A DNA stretch of 64,000 nucleotides from Actinomadura physcomitrii (GTDB taxonomy: Bacteria > Actinomycetota > Actinomycetes > Streptosporangiales > Streptosporangiaceae): assembly GCF_008923205.2 (NCBI RefSeq), contig NZ_WBMS02000033.1, forward strand, positions 1-64,000. The letters are read 5' to 3'. The translations under genes were made by a program, and so were the position numbers. The notes beneath the pieces are model-generated. The model had not been told where the DNA came from and ran no database searches. It saw nothing but the letters and a program-made list of their open reading frames with translations. Shown in pieces: positions 7,222 to 15,097 of this stretch. How positions within the stretch are numbered: position 1 is the stretch's first letter; every line of letters starts with the position of its first letter.

Positions 7222-8037
7222 GTGGAGAAGAGCGCGCTGAAGGCCGACTGCGCGGCCTGCTTCGGGCTGTGCTGCGTGGCGCTTCCGTTCGCGAAGTCGG
7301 CCGATTTCGCGGTGGACAAGGAGGCGGGTCGGCCGTGCCGGAACCTGCTCGCCGACTTCCGCTGCGGCATCCACACCGAGCTGCGGCAGCGCGGGTTCCA
7401 GGGGTGCACGGTCTTCGACTGCTTCGGCGCGGGCCAGAAGGTGTCGCGGGAGACCTTCGGCGGGCGGGACTGGCGGCAGGGCCCCGAGGTGTCGGGGCCG
7501 ATGTTGCGGGTGTTCCCGGTGATGCGGCAGCTGCACGAACTGCTCTGGTACCTGGCGGAGGCGCTGGAGATGCCCGGCGCCGCGTCCGTCCACCCGGAGA
7601 TCCGCGAGGCGCTGGACGAGACGGACGCGCTCACCCGCGGCGGCCCGGACGACGTCGCCGCCGTGGACGTCGCGGCGGTGCGGGAGAAGGCGAACGTCCT
7701 GCTGCTGCGCGCCAGCGAGGAGGTCCGGGGACGGGTGCCGGGGCGCAGGCGCGACCACCGGGGCGCCGATCTCATCGGGGCGCGGCTGCGCGGCGCGGAC
7801 CTGCGCGGGGCGAACCTGCGCGGCGCCTACCTGATCGCGGCGGACCTGCGGAAGGCGGACCTGCGGGACGCCGACCTGACGGGCGCGGACCTGCGGGACG
7901 CCGACCTGTCCGGCGCCGACCTGACCGGCGCGCTGTTCCTCACCCAGGCGCAGGCCGACGCGGCGCGGGGCGACGCCGCGACCCGGCTGCCGGGCGCGCT
8001 CACCGCGCCGGCCCGCTGGAGGTCCGCACCGGCCTGA
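7222..8037 (+). CDS. Cys-rich domain plus pentapeptide-repeat protein
   Basis: 271-residue two-part protein. The N-terminal part (1-90) has a CxxCFGLCC motif (C10, C13, C17, C18) and further conserved cysteines in PCRN, RCGIH and GCTVFDCFG, resembling YkgJ-type metal-chelating modules. Residues about 178-238 are a run of roughly twelve pentapeptide repeats of ADLxx type (GADLRGANLRGAYL), which would form a right-handed quadrilateral beta-helix. The start is taken at GTG, giving MEKSALKADC as in relatives. An in-frame ATG at 7162 is possible but would add an unconserved 20 residues. Function unknown. DNA-mimic gyrase protection is known for some pentapeptide proteins but is not indicated here. 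Confidence 0.82.
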   Translation: MEKSALKADCAACFGLCCVALPFAKSADFAVDKEAGRPCRNLLADFRCGIHTELRQRGFQGCTVFDCFGAGQKVSRETFGGRDWRQGPEVSGPMLRVFPVMRQLHELLWYLAEALEMPGAASVHPEIREALDETDALTRGGPDDVAAVDVAAVREKANVLLLRASEEVRGRVPGRRRDHRGADLIGARLRGADLRGANLRGAYLIAADLRKADLRDADLTGADLRDADLSGADLTGALFLTQAQADAARGDAATRLPGALTAPARWRSAPA

Positions 8038-8071
8038 CCCGCCCCGCCCGCCGCCCGCCTGGTCTCGTTTA

Positions 8072-8089
8072 GCCCCTGTTCGAGGGGGC
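8072..8089 (+). terminator. weak hairpin after the pentapeptide gene
   Basis: GCCCCT-N5-AGGGGGC stem followed by CATTTC. It is short and imperfect, so it is a possible terminator only. Confidence 0.3.
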
Positions 8090-8122
8090 ATTTCCCGCAG
8101 CGCACGGCATCAGGGGGGCCAC

Positions 8123-8680
8123 GTGGCACGGGTGAGATGGTGGGGCACGGGGCTCGTCGTCCTGGTGCTGCTGGTCCTCGGCCTCGTGCTTCCCCTGGTC
8201 GACAAGGCGCTCGGCAGCGGCGGTACGGCGCTGGCGGCGGGCACGATCATCGCCGTCGGGACCGAGCGGGCGGGCGTCCGGCCGGTCACGTTCACGGTCC
8301 CGGCCGCCGGCTGGGTGCTGGACGAGGCGCGGTCCTCGCTGACCAGCAACGCCAAGGTGTCCCGCGACGAGGTCATGGTGAACCTGAACGTCGTCGTCCC
8401 GCTCGGGCCGCTCGACAACCGCGGGCTGTGGGACGGCTTCGGCCGCATCGTGGCGATGGGCGGGGCGCGGCTGCGGGGCGGCCCGTCGGCGGTCACGACC
8501 CGGCACGGGATGGCCGGGCTGACCGGTGGGCTCGCCGGGAACGGCAAGGTCGGCTCGGCGACCGTGTTCACCAGGGACGACCTCGGCGCGGCGGTCACCG
8601 CGTCCGGCCCGCCGGACGCCTACCGGACCCTCGCGGGCCAGGTGCGGGCGATGGTCCTCAGCGTCGAGATCTCGCCGTGA
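8123..8680 (+). CDS. membrane-anchored protein of unknown function
   Basis: 185-residue protein with one N-terminal transmembrane segment (about residues 7-28, LVVLVLLVLGLVLPLV) and an extracytoplasmic domain with no motif I recognise. It ends VLSVEISP. The start is GTG with GGGGGG close upstream. Its stop overlaps the start of the PrsW-like protease by GTGA, so the two are co-translated. A role tied to that protease (substrate or partner) is an inference from coupling. Confidence 0.75.
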   Translation: MARVRWWGTGLVVLVLLVLGLVLPLVDKALGSGGTALAAGTIIAVGTERAGVRPVTFTVPAAGWVLDEARSSLTSNAKVSRDEVMVNLNVVVPLGPLDNRGLWDGFGRIVAMGGARLRGGPSAVTTRHGMAGLTGGLAGNGKVGSATVFTRDDLGAAVTASGPPDAYRTLAGQVRAMVLSVEISP

Positions 8681-9816
8681 CGCGCCGTCCCGCGTTCTGG
8701 CTGTGGCTCGTGATGTGCCTGCTCGGGCTCTGGATCGCGGTGCGCGCCATGGACGCGCAGATCGGCGAGTTCCCGGCGGGCGCGGTCACCGGGGCCGTCC
8801 TGCTGGCGCCGGTGCTCGCGGCGGGGGTGTGGGCGCTGCGGCGGCTGCATCCGGTCCGCCCGCGGCCGCTCGGGTACGCGCTGATCGCGGTGGCGTGGGG
8901 CGGGCTGGCCGCGTTCGGCACCGCGCTGCCGGCCAACGCCGCGTTCCAGGCGATCATCGCCAAGACCGCCGGGCCGGAGTTCAACGCCGGCTGGGGCGCG
9001 TCGATCGCCGCGCCGGTCGACGAGGAGCTGCTGAAGCTCGCGGGGGTGGCGGTGCTGGCGCTGATCGTGCCGTGCGCGGTGCGCGGGCCGCTGGACGGCT
9101 GGGGCTACGGCGCGCTCGCCGGGTTCGGGTTCCAGATCGCCGAGAACTTCCTGTACGTGCTGAACATGATCGTGCTGACCGGCGGGACGCAGGACGCGAA
9201 CGCGGCGCTGTTCACCTTCGGCGGCCGGGTGGTCGGCGGCGCCTGGTGGAGCCACTGGGCGATGACCGCGGTCGGCGGCGCCGGTCTCGGCTGCCTGCTC
9301 GGGCGGGCGTCGCGGGGCGCCGCCGCGCTCGCGTGCGGCTCGATCGTCCTCGCGATGGCGCTGCACGCCTGGTGGGACTCCCCGCTGCTGCCGGGCGCGG
9401 CGCTGCTGCCGGTGAAGGGGATGCCGATCCTGCTCGCGGCGGTGGCGGCGTACCGGCTGGCGCGGCGGCACTACCTGGCCGGGTTCCGGCGGGCGGCGCG
9501 CGAGGAGACCGCGCGGGGCGTGCTCGTCCCGGGCGAGGACCGGGTGCTGGCCTTCCGCAAGTGGCGCCGCAAGGAGCGGTGGGACGTCCCGCGCGGGGAG
9601 CCGCGGCGGCTGCTCGCCCGGCTCCGGACCGCCGAGCTGGACCTGCTCGAGGACGGCTTCGGCGGCCTCGAACCGGATCCGGGGGCGGCGGACCGGCTCC
9701 GCGCGGAGATCGGCGTCGTGCGGGGCCGGCTGGAGGCGGCGCGCGCGGACCCATTCCGTCCGGGCGCCGCCCCTCCCCCGCCCCGTCCGGACGCCGCCCG
9801 TCCCGACAGTGCCTAA
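8677..9816 (+). CDS. PrsW-family intramembrane metalloprotease
   Basis: 379-residue multi-pass membrane protein. The PrsW signature residues are visible: EELLK (116-120) before a membrane helix, FQIAEN with Glu156, His193 in AWWSHW and His230 in MALHAWW. These are the expected zinc-ligand and catalytic positions. PrsW relatives cleave anti-sigma factors or other membrane proteins within the bilayer. The substrate here is unknown. Residues 255-379 form a charged, Pro-rich cytoplasmic tail. The GTG start overlaps the upstream gene's stop. Confidence 0.85.
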   Translation: MTRRPAFWLWLVMCLLGLWIAVRAMDAQIGEFPAGAVTGAVLLAPVLAAGVWALRRLHPVRPRPLGYALIAVAWGGLAAFGTALPANAAFQAIIAKTAGPEFNAGWGASIAAPVDEELLKLAGVAVLALIVPCAVRGPLDGWGYGALAGFGFQIAENFLYVLNMIVLTGGTQDANAALFTFGGRVVGGAWWSHWAMTAVGGAGLGCLLGRASRGAAALACGSIVLAMALHAWWDSPLLPGAALLPVKGMPILLAAVAAYRLARRHYLAGFRRAAREETARGVLVPGEDRVLAFRKWRRKERWDVPRGEPRRLLARLRTAELDLLEDGFGGLEPDPGAADRLRAEIGVVRGRLEAARADPFRPGAAPPPPRPDAARPDSA

Positions 9817-9857
9817 CGGTCAGGGCCTGACGGTCAGGGCCTGACGGTCAGGTCCTG
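9816..9857. repeat. three tandem copies of a 14-bp unit
   Basis: ACGGTCAGGGCCTG occurs three times in a row, the third with one change. Each unit contains CTGA-CGG-TCAG symmetry. The array begins at the stop codon of the PrsW gene and runs into the end of the MFS remnant. Confidence 0.85.
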
Positions 9858-10115
9858 CGCCGCCGGACGGAGGCCGCCGCGAGCGCGGCCGCGCAGACGG
9901 CGGCGGCGACGAACAGGGCCCCGGCCCCCTGGGCGCCGCGGTGCCCGACCGCCGCGAACGCGCCCATGATCGCGACGCCGAGGGTGGCGCCGAGCTGGCG
10001 GGCCGCGTTGAGCAGTCCCCCGGCGGCGCCGGCGGTGCCCTCGGGCGCCGCCGTGACGACGAGGGTCGCCAGCGCCGGGAGCGCGAACGACACGCCGAAA
10101 CCGGTGCACAGCAGG
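9848..10115 (-). pseudogene. MFS (DHA2-type) transporter, C-terminal fragment
   Basis: Encodes only the last one to two membrane segments of a drug:H+ antiporter. From TGFGVSFALPALATL through the family-typical APEGTAGAAGGLLNAARQLG to an Arg-rich end, about 85 residues remain. The expected 350-400 upstream residues are missing. Upstream on its own strand the sequence passes directly into the middle of an opposing LysR gene. The approximate right end is the deletion junction. Confidence 0.8.
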
Positions 10116-10573
10116 CGCTGCTGCTGGACGCCGGCACCGGCCTCGGCGGCCTCGGCTTAGCGCCGCCGCCCGCGCCGCTCGGCTTCGTCGACGTGGAGCC
10201 GGTCCCGCTCGCGCTGGTCGCCGCGCCCGGCCACCCGCTCGCCGCCGCGCCGCGGGTCGCCGCCGCCGACCTGGCGGGCGAGCGGCTGCTGGTGAACGTG
10301 CCGGCGTGCTCGTTCTGGCTGGCCGGGGAGCGGATCCTCGGGTCCGTCGTGGAGCGGGTGCGGGCGGGCGGCGTGACGGTCATGGCGTCCTGGGCCGAGC
10401 GGGGGCTCGGGATCGCGCTGCTGCCGGAGTTCGCCGTCCGGGACCGGCTGGACTCCGGCGCCCTCGCCCGCCTCGCGCTCGACGCGCCGGACCTCGGCCT
10501 CCGGCTGGTGTGGCGCACCGACCGGGAGACGATGCCGGGCCTGCGCGACGTGCTGTACGCCGCGAGCGCCTGA
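10110..10573 (+). pseudogene. LysR-family regulator, C-terminal fragment
   Basis: Contains most of a LysR effector-binding domain (DVEPVPLALVAAPGHPLA onward, with LLVNVPACSFW and GLGIALLPEFAV). The N-terminal helix-turn-helix and linker are absent. In frame upstream it reads into antisense MFS sequence. Together with the MFS fragment it is what remains of a divergent regulator-transporter pair after a deletion that removed both 5' ends. Confidence 0.8.
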
Positions 10574-10609
10574 CCGCCGCACCGGGACGGCGAGCGCGCC
10601 GCCCCGGCC

Positions 10610-10633
10610 GTTTGTGCGCCCCGCCCTCGGGTA
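10610..10633 (+). promoter_or_regulatory. SigB-like promoter before the lone cytochrome b
   Basis: GTTT-N15-GGGTA, 39 bases upstream of the ATG. It matches the actinobacterial SigB/SigF stress-promoter form (GTTT-N13-15-GGGTA). Related sites precede the two Zn-alcohol dehydrogenases nearby. Confidence 0.5.
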
Positions 10634-10672
10634 CCCGCCCAGCGGAAAGACCGCATGATCAGGAGGAACGCG

Positions 10673-12319
10673 ATGGCGGGACGGGGCCGGGGCGGCGGGA
10701 AGCAGCGGATGCCCGCCGGCTGGAAGCTGGTCTACGGGGTGAACGACCGCCTCGGCTCGACGGCGTTCCTGCGCACCAACCTCGGCAAGGCGTTCCCGAA
10801 GCACTGGTCGTTCCTGCTCGGCGAGATCGCGCTCTACTCCTTCATCATCCTCATCCTCACCGGCGTCTACCTCACCCTGTTCTTCCGGCCGAGCGGCGCG
10901 GAGGTCGTCTACGACGGCTCCTACGCCCAGCTGCGCGGCGTGAGGATGACCGAGGCGTACGCGTCCACGCTGGACCTGTCGTTCGACGTGCGCGGCGGGC
11001 TGCTGATGCGGCAGATCCACCACTGGGCCGCGAACCTGTTCCTCGCGGCGATCTGCGTCCACCTGCTGCGGATCTTCTTCACCGGCGCGTTCCGCAAGCC
11101 GCGCGAGATCAACTGGCTGATCGGCGTCACCCTGTTCGTACTGGCGGTACTGGAGGGGTTCGCCGGCTACTCGCTGCCCGACGACCTGCTGTCGGGCACC
11201 GGGCTGCGGATCGCCGAGGGCATCGTGCTCTCCATCCCGGTCGTCGGCACCTACCTCATGTTCTGGATGTTCGGCGGGCAGTTCCCCGCGAGCGAGACCT
11301 TCATCCCGCGGCTGTTCACCGTGCACATCCTGCTGGTCCCCGGGATCCTGCTCGCGCTCATCACCGCGCACCTGATGATCCTCTGGCACCAGACGCACAC
11401 CCAGTGGCCCGGCAGGGGGCGGCGCGAGCAGGCGGTGCAGGGCGAGCCGACGTTCCCCAGCTTCCTGGCGCAGAGCGGCGCCTACTTCCTCTACACCTTC
11501 GGGTCCCTGGCCGGGCTGGCGGCGTTCGCGCAGATCAACCCCGTCTGGCTGTACGGGCCCTACGACCCGGACGAGGTGTCGTTCGGGTCGCAGCCCGACT
11601 GGTACATCGCGTTCCTCGAGGGCTCGCTGCGGATCATGGGACGGCTCTCGACGACCGTCGCCGGGCACACCATCAGCTGGAACGTGCTGCTGCCCGCCGT
11701 GGTCCTGCCGATGGCGTTCTTCACGCTCATCGCCCTGTACCCGTTCTTCGAACGGTGGGCGACCGGGGACGAGCGCATCCACCACCTGCTCGACCGGCCG
11801 CGCAACGCCGCGACGAGGACGGCGATCGGCGCCGCCGTCATCGCCTGGTACGGCGACCTGTGGGCGGCCGGCGGCAACGACGTCCTGTCCAGCACCTTCA
11901 AGATCCCGCTGTTCTGGACGACCTGGTTCTTCCGCGTCGGGTTCTTCGTCCTGCCGGTGCTGGCGTTCACCGTCGCCCGCCGCGTCTGCCTCAGCCTGCA
12001 ACGCCGCGACCTGCGCAAACGCGAGGAGGGTGTGGAGAGCGGGCTGATCTCGCTGACCCCGGAGGGCGGGTACGCCGAGCGGCACGAGCCGTCCGCGCCC
12101 GAGGAGGCGGCCATCCTGCGGACCCGGCAGCCCCGCGAGCTGGTCGCGGCCTACCCGCACCACATCATCCCGCTGCCGACGCCCGGCCGCGTCCGCACCC
12201 AGGTCCGGACCCGCACCAACCGGTTCTACCTCAACTACCAGACCGAGTCCCACGGCGGCGGGCAGGGCGACCTGAAGCGCGACGGCGCAGTGGAGAAGGA
12301 GAAGAAGAAAGGCTCCTGA
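10673..12319 (+). CDS. qcrB: cytochrome b subunit of a bc1-type complex (stand-alone QcrB paralogue)
   Basis: 548-residue membrane protein. Heme ligands are His116/His130 (helix B) and His218/His233 (helix D). PDWY (308-311) occupies the Qo-site position that is PEWY elsewhere. There are about eight membrane helices and a long charged C-terminal tail, as in actinobacterial QcrB. The qcrC and qcrA genes that normally lie beside qcrB are absent, so this is probably a second, stress-expressed copy. Whether it joins the main complex III is unknown. The ATG is chosen for AGGAGG six bases upstream, rather than the in-frame ATG at 10655. Confidence 0.88.
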   Translation: MAGRGRGGGKQRMPAGWKLVYGVNDRLGSTAFLRTNLGKAFPKHWSFLLGEIALYSFIILILTGVYLTLFFRPSGAEVVYDGSYAQLRGVRMTEAYASTLDLSFDVRGGLLMRQIHHWAANLFLAAICVHLLRIFFTGAFRKPREINWLIGVTLFVLAVLEGFAGYSLPDDLLSGTGLRIAEGIVLSIPVVGTYLMFWMFGGQFPASETFIPRLFTVHILLVPGILLALITAHLMILWHQTHTQWPGRGRREQAVQGEPTFPSFLAQSGAYFLYTFGSLAGLAAFAQINPVWLYGPYDPDEVSFGSQPDWYIAFLEGSLRIMGRLSTTVAGHTISWNVLLPAVVLPMAFFTLIALYPFFERWATGDERIHHLLDRPRNAATRTAIGAAVIAWYGDLWAAGGNDVLSSTFKIPLFWTTWFFRVGFFVLPVLAFTVARRVCLSLQRRDLRKREEGVESGLISLTPEGGYAERHEPSAPEEAAILRTRQPRELVAAYPHHIIPLPTPGRVRTQVRTRTNRFYLNYQTESHGGGQGDLKRDGAVEKEKKKGS

Positions 12320-12337
12320 CGCCGGGTCGGCGGCGGG

Positions 12338-12670
12338 TCAGGGGTGCCAGTGGGGGCCCTCGTCGCCGAGCTCGTCCTGGACGGGCGGGCGCTCGGTGTC
12401 GCGCATGTGCTCGGCGAGGCCCGGCTTGTTGTGGTGACGGCGCTGGTAGGCCTGCTCCGCCGGGGTGCGGCCTGGGTCGGGGTCGATCGGCAGCGAGCGC
12501 AGCACCTCCGCCGCGCTGCCGTAGGTGCCGAGCGGCAGCGACGACAGCACCCGCTCCTCCTCGCTCAGCGGGCGCTCGGCGTGCGCGTGCTCGACGATCG
12601 CCTCCTTGCTGGCCGGGAAGGCCAGGTCCCCCAGCAACTGCTCGACCCGTCTCGTGTCGGCGATCCTCAT
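12338..12670 (-). CDS. DUF2795 domain protein
   Basis: 110-residue protein. Residues 8-65 match DUF2795 (LLGDLAFPASKEAIVEHA, then LPLGTYGSAAEVLRSL), a helical module found in many small actinobacterial proteins and of unknown function. The C-terminus is polar and His-rich. The ATG has GGGGGGAG upstream. It starts 29 bases after the Zn-alcohol dehydrogenase and should share its transcript and stress promoter. Confidence 0.78.
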   Translation of the reverse strand: MRIADTRRVEQLLGDLAFPASKEAIVEHAHAERPLSEEERVLSSLPLGTYGSAAEVLRSLPIDPDPGRTPAEQAYQRRHHNKPGLAEHMRDTERPPVQDELGDEGPHWHP

Positions 12671-12699
12671 GGTGTGCTCCCCCCTGTCGCGGCCGGCCG

Positions 12700-13917
12700 T
12701 CATCCGGCGACCTCCAGCGCCACCTTCGTCCAGCCGGGCTCGCGCCGGTCGAACGCCTCGTAGGCCTCGATGACCCCGGGCAGGCGGGCCTGCTGGGTGA
12801 GGATGGTGGTCGGGTCGGCGCCGCCCTTGGCGATGCGGCTGAGCAGCCCCGGCACGTACCGGCGGTGGTTGCAGTTGCCCGCCTTGACGGTCAGGTTCCG
12901 GTTCATCGCCAGGCCGAGCGGGAAGCTGGTGAAGTGCGGCGGGTAGACACCGACGATCCCGATCGTGCCGGCCTTGGCGACCATGTCCACCGCCCAGCGC
13001 AGCGCCTCGCTGGGCGCGTCGCCGGGGCGCCACTGCGCGCCGACCTGGCCGGTGCGCGGCGCGGCCTGCGCCTGCTCGCGCTCGAACTCGGCCCGGTCCT
13101 GCCTGGTGATCGCCTCGGCGGCGGGGCCGCTCGCCGGGCTCTCGGCGTCCACGCCGACGGCGTCGATCACGCGGTCCGCGCCGATGCCGCCGGTCATGGC
13201 GGTGACCGCGGCGACCGGGTCCTCGGCGTTGAAGTCGATCGTCTCGGCGTTCTGCAGCCGGGCGGTCTCCAGGCGGTCGGCGTGACCGTCCACGACGAAC
13301 ACCCGGCCCGCGCCCTGGATCCGCGCCGACAGCACGGCGAGCTGCCCGACCGGGCCCGCGCCGAGCACCGCGACGGTGTCGCCGGGCCCGACCTCGGCGA
13401 GCCGCGCGCCGAACCAGCCGGTCGGCAGGATGTCGCTGACCATCAGCGCCTGCTCGTCGGTGACGCCCGGCGGGATGGCGACGAGGTTGGTGTGCGCGTA
13501 CGGGACGCGCGCGTACTCGGCCTGCAGGCCGTCGAACGGGCCGGTCGAGCGGGGCCCGCCGTAGAACGACGAGCCGGCGGACGGGCCGTTGGGGTTGGCG
13601 ACGTCGCACTGCGCGTAGTAGCCGGCGCGGCAGTACGAGCACCGGCCGCAGCCGATCGTGGACGGGATGACGACGCGGTCGCCGGGCACGAAGTTGCGGA
13701 CGTCCCGGCCGACCTCCTCGACGACGCCGACGGCCTCGTGGCCGAGGACCGTGCCCGGTTCCATGCCGGGCATCGTGCCCCTGACGAAGTGCAGGTCCGT
13801 CCCGCAGATCGCGCTGGCGGTGATCCGGACGACCGCGTCCTCGGGGTCGCGGACGGCCGGGTCGGGCACCTCGTCCAGGCTGATCTCGCCGACGTCGTGC
13901 CAGACCACTGCCCTCAT
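12700..13917 (-). CDS. zinc-dependent alcohol dehydrogenase (MDR family)
   Basis: 405-residue medium-chain dehydrogenase. Catalytic-zinc ligands are Cys38 and His60/Glu61 in GHE. Structural-zinc cysteines are at 90, 93, 96 and 104. The Rossmann motif VLGAGPVG lies near residue 188. The insert around residues 255-290 and the overall form resemble glutathione-independent formaldehyde dehydrogenases. The substrate cannot be fixed from sequence. GGAGGAG precedes the ATG, and a SigB-like promoter lies about 40 bases upstream. It is a close sister of the dehydrogenase at 16729-17916. Confidence 0.88.
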   Translation of the reverse strand: MRAVVWHDVGEISLDEVPDPAVRDPEDAVVRITASAICGTDLHFVRGTMPGMEPGTVLGHEAVGVVEEVGRDVRNFVPGDRVVIPSTIGCGRCSYCRAGYYAQCDVANPNGPSAGSSFYGGPRSTGPFDGLQAEYARVPYAHTNLVAIPPGVTDEQALMVSDILPTGWFGARLAEVGPGDTVAVLGAGPVGQLAVLSARIQGAGRVFVVDGHADRLETARLQNAETIDFNAEDPVAAVTAMTGGIGADRVIDAVGVDAESPASGPAAEAITRQDRAEFEREQAQAAPRTGQVGAQWRPGDAPSEALRWAVDMVAKAGTIGIVGVYPPHFTSFPLGLAMNRNLTVKAGNCNHRRYVPGLLSRIAKGGADPTTILTQQARLPGVIEAYEAFDRREPGWTKVALEVAG

Positions 13918-13957
13918 GGCTCTGCTCCTCCCTCGCGGGACCTGTTCCCGTCCGCCC

Positions 13958-13980
13958 TTCCCGCAGGTCACGCGACAAAC
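13958..13980 (-). promoter_or_regulatory. SigB-like promoter for the alcohol dehydrogenase-DUF2795 operon
   Basis: On the minus strand, GTTT-N14-GGGAA, about 40 bases before the ATG. One base differs from the GGGTA form in the -10 element. Confidence 0.42.
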
Positions 13981-14104
13981 ATGGACAATGCAGACACCTG
14001 CCGTACCGCCCGCCCGGCCCGCACCGGATAATGGTGATCCGCAGACCGCGATCACGTCAGGAGTCGGCCATGACACGCCCGTCCCGGCCCGCGCGGGCCC
14101 GCCG

Positions 14105-15097
14105 GTGAGCGCCCCGCGCGCCGGCGCGTCGCAGGAGGTGCTCGGGCCGCTGACCGGCTCGGCGATCTTCCTCGTGGTGACCATCGACCCCGGCGGCGAG
14201 CCCGTGGTGGCCGAGCTGCTCCCCGACCTCGCCGGGCTCGTCCGCGCGGTCGGCTTCCGGGTCCCGGGCGGCGGCCTGACCTGCGTCACCGGCATCGGCT
14301 CGGACGCCTGGGACCGGCTGTTCTCCGGCCCCCGCCCCGCGGAGCTGCACCCGTTCGCCGAGCTGCGCGGCGACGTGCACACCGCCCCGGCCACCCCCGG
14401 CGACCTGCTGTTCCACATCCGCGCGCACCAGATGGACCTGTGCTTCGAGCTGGCCGCGCAGATCATGGAGCGGCTGGCGGGGGCGGTGACCGTCGTGGAC
14501 GAGGTGCACGGCTTCCGCTACTTCGAGCAGCGCGACCTGCTCGGCTTCGTCGACGGCACCGAGAACCCCACCGGCGAGGCCGCTCGCGCCGCCGTCGTCA
14601 TCGGCGACGAGGACCCGGAGTTCGCCGGCGGCAGCTACGTGATCGTCCAGAAGTACCTGCACGACATGCGGGCGTGGAACGCGCTCACGGTCGAGCGGCA
14701 GGAGGACGCGGTCGGCCGCCGCAAGCTGTCCGACATCGAGATCCCCGACGACCTGAAGGCGCCCGGCGCGCACGTCGCGCTCACCTCGATCACCGGCCCG
14801 GACGGCGAGGAGCGCGAGATCCTGCGCGACAACATGCCGTTCGGGAACCTGCGCGACGGCGAGTTCGGCACCTACTTCATCGGCTACTCCGCCACCCCGG
14901 ACGTCACCGAGCAGATGCTGCGGAACATGTTCCTCGGCGACCCGCCCGGCGTGCACGACCGGCTGCTCGACTTCTCGACCGCCGTGACCGGGACCCTGTT
15001 CCACGTCCCGACGGCCGACTTTCTCGACGACCCGCCACCGCTTCCCAGCGACGACGGATCCCTGGGCATCGGCGATCTCAAGAGGAGCGCACCGTGA
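14105..15097 (+). CDS. DyP-type heme peroxidase, encapsulin cargo
   Basis: 330-residue dye-decolourising peroxidase of the bacterial P/B-type group. It has GFVDG (147-151, catalytic Asp150), probable proximal His223 in AHVALTSI, and distal Arg241 with Asn243 in RDNMPFGN. No signal peptide is seen. The C-terminus ends in a flexible stretch with SLGIGDLK (319-326), the classic loading peptide that docks cargo inside an encapsulin shell. The shell gene follows with a GTGA overlap. The GTG start gives a normal family length. No better start lies upstream. Cytoplasmic, inside the nanocompartment. Confidence 0.93.
   Translation: MSAPRAGASQEVLGPLTGSAIFLVVTIDPGGEPVVAELLPDLAGLVRAVGFRVPGGGLTCVTGIGSDAWDRLFSGPRPAELHPFAELRGDVHTAPATPGDLLFHIRAHQMDLCFELAAQIMERLAGAVTVVDEVHGFRYFEQRDLLGFVDGTENPTGEAARAAVVIGDEDPEFAGGSYVIVQKYLHDMRAWNALTVERQEDAVGRRKLSDIEIPDDLKAPGAHVALTSITGPDGEEREILRDNMPFGNLRDGEFGTYFIGYSATPDVTEQMLRNMFLGDPPGVHDRLLDFSTAVTGTLFHVPTADFLDDPPPLPSDDGSLGIGDLKRSAP

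Noticed and set aside
10157..12253. A very long open frame antisense to the cytochrome b gene (and similar long antisense frames over most genes)
   Set aside because: Its translation is low-complexity Arg/Pro/Gly/Val sequence expected from the complement of high-GC codons, with no domain, while the sense strand encodes a full recognisable protein.
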